This document shows, in pieces, positions 45,865 through 55,058 of a stretch of 64,000 nt of DNA. The number at the start of each line of letters is the position of its first letter. Position 1 is the first letter of the stretch. Location of the stretch: NCBI GenBank assembly GCA_965240325.2, contig OZ251224.1:2666001-2730000 (forward strand), in the 5' to 3' direction. The stretch comes from Rebecca billardiae RCC1528 (taxonomy: Eukaryota > Haptophyta). The translations under genes and the position numbers were made by a program. Below the pieces are notes generated by a model that was not told the DNA's origin, did not search any database, and was given only the letters and a program-made list of their open reading frames with translations.

Positions 45865-46156
45865 CGGGGCGGCAGAGGCCACCGCGCCTCTGGCAGCCCT
45901 AACTCGTCGGAGCGTCAAGCCCGGCCGTGAGCGGTGTGACGGTGTTCACTGTCCTCGTCCTCGAGCGGACGAGGACGGATTCAGCGCCGCCAGGATGAGC
46001 GGCCGAGGAGCCAGAGGCACAAGCTCGCCGCTATTAAGTCGGGCTGGATGAGCTACTGCTCCGGAGCCGCTGCCGCCGCGCTCATGCGACGACGCGCAGC
46101 GCCCTTTAGTTTCGTCAGGCCAGAATTGCTGCGATGAATGTATTCGGGGTGAGATT
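45865..46156. other. Intergenic
   Basis: 3' flank of the fucosyltransferase-like gene; nothing else seen. Confidence 0.3.
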
Positions 46157-47594
46157 ATGGCGGGCCGTAGGTCCGCCCCTTGTAGTGCCCGGGAAAAAGA
46201 TAAGAAAAAGAAAAGGAAAAAAGAAAATCGCCTCGCAAAGAAAAGAAAATCGCCTCCCTCACTGCCGGGTCGCTTCGCTCACTACCGGGCGCCCTCGCAG
46301 CTCCCACTGGGGACGCTCGGCCGAAAACCATCTCCCCGATGGCGCGGAGCGCGTGGGCGGCGCGCGCCAAATCCAACGCCGGCGCGGACATCGTGAGAGG
46401 ACTCCCGAGACGGGTTTTCGCCCGATTCGCGATTGCTGCCCTCGTCGTCTCGCGTGCAGGTCGAACGAGGGCCAAAGTCGACCCGTTTGGAGGTACGCTC
46501 GGCGCGTCGACACGATCGTGCGACCTGGGGCGGTCCTCGCCCGACTTGCACGTCGAGCGCTCGCACCGGCCATAGCATCAAGCGCTGCGCACGATGGCCG
46601 CCTCGCGCGATTCACCGCCGCGCGTCGGGCTCGGTACGGAAAGGCCCTCAGCACGAGGTGTCTCGCGGGTGGGAAGCGCCATCGCACGCGACGCAAGCTT
46701 TGGCGCGGCCTTCTGAACACCATAACCGGAATCCACACACCGGACTGTCGCGTGCCCCGCGGTGGCAAGGTCGGGCGCATGCAAATCCGTTTGCTTGACG
46801 GTCGGTGGCGTTCCAGAGCGAGCGCTCATCATTCGCGCTCGCGAGCTCGCGGCCAAAGATCGCTCGGCGCTCGGGGGCCCACGTCCGGCCTGCATGGCGT
46901 CGACGGTGACCAATGCGACGGAGGCGCAGCGCAAAGCGGCGTACGACGCGCACCGCACGCACCTCCCGGGTTTGCAGCCGTGGAAGGAACCGCATCGTGG
47001 CGAGTCGGCGGCCCTCGTCGCACAGCGCTATGACCGATCCAAAGCGCACATCCGCGACGAGCTGAAACGCCGAGCGTGCAAGATCGCCGCCCCATGCGCT
47101 GCGCTTCCTGTGCCTGCTCGAGCAGCGCGTGCCCACCCTCGATCGCGAGTGGCACACGCTCTCGCACTGCGCGCGCGCGCACCGCACTTCCAGACGACCT
47201 AAACAAATGAAACATGACATCACACGCCGCCACCACTGTTGAGCTCCGAGGACACTGAACCGTCACCGTCAGGCGTCACAAGCAAGCCGCCGTCGCACGC
47301 CAATCAGTTGGCAACGTGCGTGCGCGCAGTCGACGGCTCGGCACGATGACGAGTAGCGCAGTGGGTGCACGAATACACGCGCAATCGGCACACTGTCGGT
47401 GAGATCACCAGAGTCATCTGTCGCGTTATTATTCGTCAGTGAGTCAGGTAGCTCACCATCATCTGTGTGTCGCATTGTTATTCGTCATCCTGCCCGTCAA
47501 ACCGCTAAATAAAAGGCGCGAACCCGCTGCGGGGAAATATTGCGACAGCACTGGCACGGCCCGCCGACCCCCCCGCCCGCCAGGGCAGAGTTTA
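46157..47594 (+). repeat. Tandem repeat unit, copy 1 (1438 bp)
   Basis: Direct copy of 47595-49079. It begins ATGGCGGGCCGTAGGTCCGC, has a purine-rich tract (aaaaagataagaaaaag) about 35 bp in, and ends in ccagggcagagttta. Near the 3' end is an internal imperfect repeat of about 37 bp (tcaccagagtcatctgtcgc / tcaccatcatctgtgtgtcgc, near 47407 and 47453). One frame, 46762-47202, is open (146 aa) and contains STVTNATEAQRKAAYDAHRT and ESAALVAQRYDRSKAHIRDE, which looks like remnant protein sequence but matches no family I know. Confidence 0.9.
46762..47202 (+). pseudogene. Possible decayed ORF in repeat copy 1
   Basis: 146 codons, open in copy 1 but interrupted in copy 2 by an in-frame stop and a frameshift. 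The product is basic and could derive from a transposon-encoded DNA-binding protein, but there is no recognisable catalytic motif. Function unknown; listed because both copies share the frame over about 100 codons. Confidence 0.3.
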
Positions 47595-49079
47595 ATGGCG
47601 GGCCGTAGGTCCGCCCCTTGTAGTGCCCGGGAAAAAGATAAGAAAAAGAAAAGGAAAAAAAAAAATCGCCTCGCAAAGAAAAGAAAATCGCCTCGCTCAC
47701 TGCCGGGTCGCTTCGCTCACTACCGGGCGCCCTCGCAGCTCCCACTGGGGACGCTCGGCCGAAAACCATATGGCGCCTGGCGCGGAGCGCGTGGGCCGCG
47801 CGCGCCGAATCCAACGCCGGCGCGGACCATCGCGCGGGGATTCACGAACGGTGTTTTCGCCCGATTCGCGATTGCTGCCCTCGTCGTCTCGCGTGCAGGT
47901 CGAACGGGCGCTAAATCGACGCGTTTGGAGCGGTACGCTCGGCGCGTCGACACGATCGTGCGACCTGGGGCGATCCTCGCCCGACGTGCACGTCGAACGC
48001 TCGCACCGGCCATAGCATCAAGCGCTGCGCACGATGGCCGCCTCGCTCGATTCACCGTCGCGCGTCGGGCTCGGTGCGGAACGGCCCTCATCACGAGGCG
48101 TCTCGCGGGCGGGAAGCGCCATCGCACGCGACGCAAGATTTGGCGCGGCCTTCTGAACACCATAACCGGAATCCACACACCGGACTGTCGCGTGCCCCGG
48201 TCCTTGGCAAGGTCGGGCGCATGCAAATCCGTTTGCTACGATCGGTGGTGTTCCTCGCGAGCTCGCGGGCAAAGATCGCTCGGCGCTCGAGGGCCCACGT
48301 CCGGCCTGCATGGCGCCGACGGTGACCAATGCGACGGAGGGGCAGCGCAAAGCGGCGTACGACGCGCACCGCACGCACCTCCCGGGTTTGTAGCCGTGGA
48401 AGGAACCGCGTCTTGGCGAGTCGGCGGCCCTCGTCGCACTGAGCGCTATGACCGATCCCAGAGGCGCATCCGCGACGAGCTGAAACGCCGAGCGTGCAAC
48501 ATTGTCGCCCCATCCTCCACCATGTCACGAGCGCTGCGGGACGAGGCCGACGTCGTGAAGCCAGTGGCACGTGCGCTGCGCTTCCTGTGCCTGCTCGAGC
48601 AGCGCGTGCCCACCCTCGATCGCGAGTGGCACACGCTCTCGCACTGCGCGCGCGCGCACCGCACTTCCAGACGACCTAAACAAATGAAACATGACATCAC
48701 ACTCCGCCACCACTGTTTAGCTCCGAGGACATTGAACCGTCACCGTCAGGCGTCACAAGCAAGCCGCCGTCGCACGCCAATCAGTTGGCAGTGCGTGCGC
48801 GCAGTCGACGGCTCGGCACCCGGGACTTGACGAGTAGCGCCGAGTGGGTGCACGAATAAATAACACGCGCAATCACACTGTCGGTGAGATCACCAGAGTC
48901 ATCTGTCGCGTTATTATTCGTCAGTGAGTCAGGTAGCTCACCATCATCTGTGTGTCGCATTGTTATTCGTCATCCTGCCCGTCAAACCGCTAAATAAAAG
49001 GCGCGAACCCGCTGGGGAAATATTGCGACAGCACTGGCACGGCCCGCCGACCCCCCCGCCCGCCAGGGCAGAGTTTAAT
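47595..49079 (+). repeat. Tandem repeat unit, copy 2 (about 1485 bp)
   Basis: Second copy, immediately adjacent. Relative to copy 1 it carries about 60 extra bp near 48513-48573 and several small indels. In the frame open in copy 1 it has a stop (ggtttgtag at about 48387) and a frameshift, so the shared ORF is broken here. The extra block keeps that frame open locally (SSTMSRALRDEADVVKPVAR), suggesting that copy 1 lost it and that neither copy is intact. Confidence 0.9.
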
Positions 49080-49260
49080 ATAGAATAATCGTCTGGTCCA
49101 AATCAGTCCGGGTCTTGATCCGGAGTCATCTACCGATGATTGACCCACAGGATGGGTGAGTCAGGTGTCCAACGGTCATCGCTCAATTCGCCTCAAGGAC
49201 AAGGACGGCGGCAACGCGCCCTGCGCCTCCACACAGACCTACAAGGAGCCGTACGTACAG
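49080..49260. promoter_or_regulatory. Upstream region of Sel1-MYND gene A
   Basis: Short region between repeat copy 2 and the gene; AT-rich at its left end. The promoter may lie in the repeat. Confidence 0.3.
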
Positions 49261-50718
49261 ATGGACGAAGGCAGCGCCGCGGTGAAGCTGCTTCGGCGCA
49301 AGTCGGCACGGGGTGACGAGCGCGCCACGTACCTCCTGGCTGTTCGCTTCGCGCGTGGGGACGGCGTCGCGCAGAACGAGCGCGAGGCGGCTTGCCTGTA
49401 CCACCTCGCCGCCGAGCGTGGGTTGGCGGATGCTCAGCTCGCGCTTGGCGACGGTTATGATCGGGGCGAGCTTGAACTGGGCCAGGACGTCATCAAGGCA
49501 GTGCACTGGTATCGGCTGGCGGCCGAGCAGGGCAATGCAAATGCACAGTGCAACCTGGGCGTTTGCTGCACGATTGGCAAGGGCGTGCCGCAGGACGTGG
49601 CCGAGGCGGTGCGCTGGTACCGGCTGGCAGCCGAGCAGGGCCTGGCACGGGCGCAGTTCAGCATGGGCGCGTGCTGCGCAAAGGGCGAGGGCGTGCCGCA
49701 GGATATGGCCGAGGCGGCGCGCTGGTATGGTCTGGCAGCCGAGCAGGGCTACACACCCGAAGGCGTGCGCTGCGCGAAGGGCCAGGGCGTGCCGCAGAAT
49801 ACGGCCGAAGCGGCGCGCTTGTTCCGGCTGGGAGCCAAGCAGGGCCACGCATTTGCGCAGTTCAATCTAGGCGTGTGCTGCTCAAAAGGCGAGGGCGTGC
49901 CGCAGGACTGGGCCGAGGCGGCGCGCTGGTACCGGCTGGCGGCCGAGCAGGGCCACGCAGATGCGCAGTTCAACCTGGCCTTGTGCTGCAAGAATGGCGA
50001 GGGCGTGCCGCAGGATGTGGCCGAGGCGGCGCGCTGGTACCGGCTGGCGGCCGAGCAGGGTTACGCACCTGCGCAGTTCAACCTGGGCGTGTGCTGCCGA
50101 AAGGGGAAGGGCGTGCCGCAGAATATGGCCGAGGCTGCGCGCTGGTACCGGCTGGCGGCCGAGCAGGGCTACGCACGGGCGCAGTGCGACCTGGGCTGGT
50201 GCTGCCAGAACGGCGAGGGCGTGCCGCAGGATATGGCCGAGGCGGCGCGCTGGTACCGGCTGGCCGCCGAGCAGGGCGACGCAATTGCGCAGAACAACCT
50301 GGGTTTGTGCTGCGCAAAGGGCGAGGGCGTGCCGCAGGACAGCGCCGAGGCGGCGCGCTGGTACCGGCTGGCTGCTGATGGTGATCAGCCAAACGCTCGT
50401 TTCGCGCTTGGGCTGCTGATGCTGGTAGGCACGGGCGTGAAGCGCGATGTGGTGGAGGGTGCGCGGCTGCTGCGCCGTGGGCACGAGCTCGACAGCACTC
50501 TCGACCCTGGTGAAATGCTCGTCGCCGGGTTTGCTGGGGATCGCGAGGTGGTGTCCAAGTGCTGCCTCGTGTGTGCCAAGACGGACCGTCGCACCTTGAA
50601 GAAGTGCGACCGATGCCACGTGGCGGTGTTCTGCTCGCACGACCACCTGCGGCTGGCGTGGAAGGCGCACAAGCCGTACTGCAACGAGTGGCGGCAGCAG
50701 CCTGGACCCTCAGTATAG
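49261..50718 (+). CDS. Sel1-repeat protein with C-terminal MYND zinc finger (paralogue A)
   Basis: 485 residues from the ATG at 49261 (MDEGSAAVKLL). The frame is open upstream to 49156, but the paralogue at 57627-59204 starts at the equivalent Met, so 49261 is preferred. There are about ten 36-residue Sel1-like repeats with consensus GVPQDxAEAARWYRLAAEQG and a Cys pair. One repeat (near 49740-49790, reading AEQGYTPEGVRCAKG) is shortened in frame. The C-terminus has a MYND finger: CCLVCAKTDRRTLKKCDRCH, then FCSHDHLRLAWKAHKPYC, with all C/H ligands. Sel1 repeats form solenoid scaffolds for protein complexes; MYND fingers bind proline-rich peptides. A pyrimidine microsatellite starts just after the stop. 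Confidence 0.85.
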   Translation: MDEGSAAVKLLRRKSARGDERATYLLAVRFARGDGVAQNEREAACLYHLAAERGLADAQLALGDGYDRGELELGQDVIKAVHWYRLAAEQGNANAQCNLGVCCTIGKGVPQDVAEAVRWYRLAAEQGLARAQFSMGACCAKGEGVPQDMAEAARWYGLAAEQGYTPEGVRCAKGQGVPQNTAEAARLFRLGAKQGHAFAQFNLGVCCSKGEGVPQDWAEAARWYRLAAEQGHADAQFNLALCCKNGEGVPQDVAEAARWYRLAAEQGYAPAQFNLGVCCRKGKGVPQNMAEAARWYRLAAEQGYARAQCDLGWCCQNGEGVPQDMAEAARWYRLAAEQGDAIAQNNLGLCCAKGEGVPQDSAEAARWYRLAADGDQPNARFALGLLMLVGTGVKRDVVEGARLLRRGHELDSTLDPGEMLVAGFAGDREVVSKCCLVCAKTDRRTLKKCDRCHVAVFCSHDHLRLAWKAHKPYCNEWRQQPGPSV

Positions 50719-50720
50719 AC

Positions 50721-51246
<526 letters not shown>

Positions 51247-52090
51247 CCGCGCGCAGCGGCAGCAGCGGCGCCTCCGCTGTCCGCAGCGCGCGCCGAGCCG
51301 CCGCCTCCCGCCCGTCCCGCCTCGGCCGCGGCCGCGGCGCGCGAGCGACTTGCGGCTTGCGGCGGCGGCGGGCAGCGGCGGCGCGGCGAGCGCGCACAGC
51401 GGCCCCTCGAGCGTGCGGCCGAGCGCCGCCGCGTACGTCGGGTCGCGCGCCGCGCGCCATCGCCCACACGGCCGCGGCCCAGTGCGCCGCGCCGTCCGCC
51501 ACGAGGCGCGGTGCACGGTGGTGCACACATTTTGGAGGCGCGCGCCGTCGAGGCGCGGGACGGGCGGGAGGGCGGACGGGGGCGGGGGGAGCGGCGGCGG
51601 CGGCGGCGGCGCGTTGCGCGAGCCGCAGCGTACGCCCGCGCCGATCTTGAATGATGAATCTCGACGGCGGCGCGCGCGCAGCGGCAGCAGCGGCGCCTCC
51701 GCAGCGCGCGCCGAGCCGCCGCCTCCCGCCCGTCCCGCCTCGGCCGCGGCCGCGGCGCGCGAGCGACTTGCGGCTTGCGGCGGCGGCGGGCAGCGGCGGC
51801 GCGGCGAGCGCGCACAGCGGCCCCTCGAGCGTGCGGCCGAGCGCCGCCGCGTACGTCGGGTCGCGCGCCGCGCGCCATCGCCCACACGGCCGCGGCCCAG
51901 TGCGCCGCGCCGTCCGCCACGAGGCGCGGTGCACGGTGGTGCACACATTTTGGAGGCGCGCGCCGTCGAGGCGCGGGACGGGCGGGAGGGCGGACGGGGG
52001 CGGGGGGAGCGGCGGCGGCGGCGGCGGCGCGTTGCGCGAGCCGCAGCGTACGCCCGCGCCGATCTTGAATGATGAATCTCGACGGTGTGC
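51247..52090. repeat. Tandem duplication of a 418/425-bp very GC-rich unit
   Basis: 51247-51671 and 51672-52089 are almost identical; the only obvious difference is a 7-bp deletion in the second (near 51694). Each unit ends ccgatcttgaatgatgaatc. Long overlapping ORFs on all frames are a composition effect; no domain is recognisable on either strand. The near identity implies a recent duplication. Confidence 0.88.
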
Positions 52091-52443
52091 GCGGCGGCGC
52101 TGGGCGAGTGCGCCAGCCTCTCGGGCAGCACACGCCCCGCCGCGCGCCCGCCGCCGCCCAGGCTCCCGCGCCCGGCCGCGCGCCGCGCCGCCGCGCGCGC
52201 GCAGAGGCCGCGCGCGACGATCGGCTCGTACTCGTCGTGTTTTGCGCGAGCCGGCCGGCGCAACGTGACGCCTCGCGATCTGAATCGTCACGCGTCCAGG
52301 ACACTACTGGTAGTCTTATTTTCAGAGAGCTCCTATAATGATTGCAGATGGATCATAACGTCGAATCACACCCGCATTTGGCTTTGAATCAATTCGTCGT
52401 ACTTGAAGCGGTAGAAATTCTTATGCTCATGAGATTTTAGGCT

Positions 52444-52504
52444 CGTCAATGCGGGTGGCAATCCATTCTTGCAATCCAAGAATGGATTGCCACCCGCATT
52501 GACG
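52444..52504. repeat. Perfect 28-bp inverted repeat with 5-nt loop
   Basis: 52444-52471 is exactly complementary to 52477-52504, with loop caatc. It sits in the AT-rich island, away from genes. It could be a snap-back repeat, a small-RNA precursor or a transposon relic. Confidence 0.95.
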
Positions 52505-52987
52505 TCGTATCAACAGATGACCAAAAGTATATCAACAACAGTAGCTTGCTAACCGTATGATACCAGGGCGCGCGGGATTCGGCGGGAAGGTCGATTCAAG
52601 CTACCCGCGCAATACCATATCGCGTCGCTTTGATGAATCTGATGAGTGAACAGCTATCCAGAGAATTCGTTCGATATCTCACCTTTTTATGGTCAGTTCA
52701 ACACACGAATCTTGACTATCAGAAAGGTATTAGAGATGACTTCGTCCTATTTGCTTCCGATTTCTTCTATTACTTACTATCCAAGGATTAAGGAGCAGTA
52801 CAAACGCAATCATGAGCAGCGAAATGGGGTCTCTATGCTGCGGATTTCACACCTAAATCCACCTACAAAAATCCCCCCAAATCCTGCGCGCATCCTCGAT
52901 CTTTTTGATTTTGCGGAGCACGTGCGCCGCCCCCCCCGGCTTTCGCTCACGCTCAGACCTTTCGGGGGGGCCGTTCGCCATGACGCG

Positions 52988-52991
<4 letters not shown>

Positions 52992-53085
<94 letters not shown>
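52992..53085. repeat. (AT)n microsatellite, about 94 bp
   Basis: Uninterrupted AT dinucleotide run. Confidence 0.97.
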
Positions 53086-53086
<1 letters not shown>

Positions 53087-53316
53087 TTTATTCGTCAATA
53101 TAGATCATCGAGTTTATTTAGCAGTATATTGTCTGACATAATTCAGGAATCAGGTCCGAGTCCGAGAGACTGACTCCGACGAGTTACTCGCGTATCACTG
53201 TGTGATGCCGCGCGGCGTCAGCACCACGCGCCATGATGCGGAGAGGTCAGTGGCACGTCCGCTGGTCAGCCGGCCTGCGGCACCGCTGCAGGGCTCGATC
53301 TGACATCCGACGGTCA

Positions 53317-54618
53317 TCAGGTGTTCATGGCGATGAATTCGTCGAGCGAGATCTGATCGTCGCCGTTGAGGTCCGCCGCCCTGTACATGGCATCGATCTC
53401 CTCGGCCTTTGCCCTGCCTTCGAGCCGCCTGAGGAAGCCGGCCAGCTCCTGCTTGCTGATGTGCCCGTCGCCGTTCGCGTCGATGAGCTGGAACGCGCGC
53501 TCGAGGGCGGCGCGGTCCTCCTCGGCTGTCAGGAACAGCCGCTCGTGCCCGAACCACTTTGTGAGCGCAGCCGTGGTCGCGTTGCGCCACGCCCGGCGCG
53601 CGTCGTTGAAGTCCTTGAGCCGGACGGCGGTCGAGTGCAGCGGACGGTCCGGCGCGTCGTCGCCACGCAGCCACGGGTGCTGCAGCGCCTGCGAGGCCGT
53701 CATCCGCTGCCTCGGGTCGCGCTGCAGCAGCTGCTTGAGCAGCGACTTTGCCGACTCGCTCACCTGCTCCCACGACTCGTCTTCAAAGGTGTACGCGCAC
53801 AGCTGCGTGCGCCGGTTGATCGTCGCGTCGTCGGCGGTGCAGTCGGGGTCGAACGGGTGGTACCCGCCGAGCAGGATGTACAGGATCACGCCGAGCGAGA
53901 ACTCGTCCACTCGCTCGTCGTACTCGGCGCTCGGCGTGCGCAGCTGCTCGGGCGCCAGATAGCCGACAGTGCCGGCGGCGCCGGTCAGCGGCGGCGCGCC
54001 GCGCGTCACGTCACCGGCGAGGCCGAAGTCGCACAATCGCACGTCCACCTCGCTGTCTTTGGAGGCGAGCAGGATGTTCTCCGGCTTGAGATCGCGGTGG
54101 CACACGCCGCGCGCGTGGCAGTGCTCGACGGCGCTCATCACTGCCCGCATCAGGTCGCTCGCGTCTGCCTCCGTGTAGTGCCCCTTCTCGAGGATGCGCT
54201 CGAAGAGCTCGCCGCCGTTGGCGAGGTCCATCACGATCACAAAGTGCTCATCCGTCTCGAAGCTATCCCGCAGGTTGACGATGTGCGGGTGCCAGAAGAG
54301 CTTGCGCATCAGCTCGGTCTCAATCTCGACGAGCGGGCGCAGCTTCTTGTCCGCGGCAAGCTTCTTGGGGATGAGCTTGACCGCGACGGACTCGCCCGTC
54401 GCCTTGAGGATGCCGCGCTTCACCGCTCCGAACTTACCCGTGCCCAGCGTCTCGTGTAGCTCGTAGCTGTCGATATTCGAGGAGGTGGCTGATCGCGTGT
54501 CGGGCGACACAGGCGAGCTTTGTGGCGCAGTGCCGTGGGACATGTCGCGGCCGAGTGACACGGGCAGCCACGACGCGCAGCGTGGACGTGCGACCTCCGT
54601 GTCGTGGATGTAGTGCAT
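53317..54618 (-). CDS. Calcium-dependent protein kinase-like (kinase + one EF-hand pair)
   Basis: 433 residues from the ATG at 54618 (MHYIHD); 54543 (MSHGTA) and 54699 are alternatives. Kinase domain: LGTGKFGAVKRG loop, SVAVKLIPKK lysine, CHRDLKPENILL, LCDFGLAGDV, and GTVGYLAPEQL. It has the CaMK/CDPK layout ending at LLQRDPRQRMTASQALQHPW. After a junction segment there are two EF-hands with complete loops, DANGDGHISKQE and DLNGDDQISLDE, near the C-terminus. Plant-type CDPKs have four EF-hands; only one pair is present here, as in some protist and algal CDPKs. It would phosphorylate Ser/Thr substrates when calcium rises. There is no clear N-myristoylation signal. Single exon. Confidence 0.88.
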   Translation of the reverse strand: MHYIHDTEVARPRCASWLPVSLGRDMSHGTAPQSSPVSPDTRSATSSNIDSYELHETLGTGKFGAVKRGILKATGESVAVKLIPKKLAADKKLRPLVEIETELMRKLFWHPHIVNLRDSFETDEHFVIVMDLANGGELFERILEKGHYTEADASDLMRAVMSAVEHCHARGVCHRDLKPENILLASKDSEVDVRLCDFGLAGDVTRGAPPLTGAAGTVGYLAPEQLRTPSAEYDERVDEFSLGVILYILLGGYHPFDPDCTADDATINRRTQLCAYTFEDESWEQVSESAKSLLKQLLQRDPRQRMTASQALQHPWLRGDDAPDRPLHSTAVRLKDFNDARRAWRNATTAALTKWFGHERLFLTAEEDRAALERAFQLIDANGDGHISKQELAGFLRRLEGRAKAEEIDAMYRAADLNGDDQISLDEFIAMNT

Positions 54619-55058
54619 CGTCGCCACGCCCCCCGCCAGGGCCGCGCCCGTGCGTCGCGAGCACGCCCTGCCAAAGCGGCCCGCAGCGCCCCTCCACATC
54701 GTGCGCGACCCAGCTCACCCGTCACCGCCCCTCGCGCCTGGCCAACTTGTGAGCCGGTGATGGCGGTGAATCCGCAGATTCACGTTTGATGTCATGATCA
54801 TCGAATTTCAGCCGGCACATTTTCGTCGTCATCAGACCAAACGGTCCGGGTCGGCCGGACCTCCTACCGGCTGCCCACCGACTGCACGGCCACTGCGGAA
54901 GGAGGGGCCCAGCGGGCGCGAGCTGCCGCCCGGCGCGCGGTCGCGGATTCTTGCCGCGTCGTGGTTGGCGGCCGGGTGTTTGCGATACAGCGGGGGCACC
55001 GGCACGGGTGCGTGCACCCTCCCCGCCTCCCGAGAGGCCCGCCGGCATCGCCACAAAT
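54619..55058. promoter_or_regulatory. Divergent promoter region, CDPK-like / lamin-tail membrane protein
   Basis: 440 bp between diverging start codons; both frames are partly open into it. No specific motif recognised. Confidence 0.4.

Larger units (their letters stand above)
52300..53190. other. AT-rich island
   Basis: A sharp drop in GC relative to the surroundings. It contains a perfect hairpin and an (AT)n tract. The plus-strand ORF 52646-53173 runs into the microsatellite and is not considered a gene. Confidence 0.55.

Noticed and set aside
47439-48830. 463-codon plus-strand ORF running across both tandem repeat copies
   Set aside because: It crosses the repeat junction, is Arg-rich and is not the frame shared between copies.
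52646-53173. 175-codon ORF ending in an Ile-Tyr run
   Set aside because: The tail is just the translated (AT)n microsatellite and the body shows no homology I recognise.
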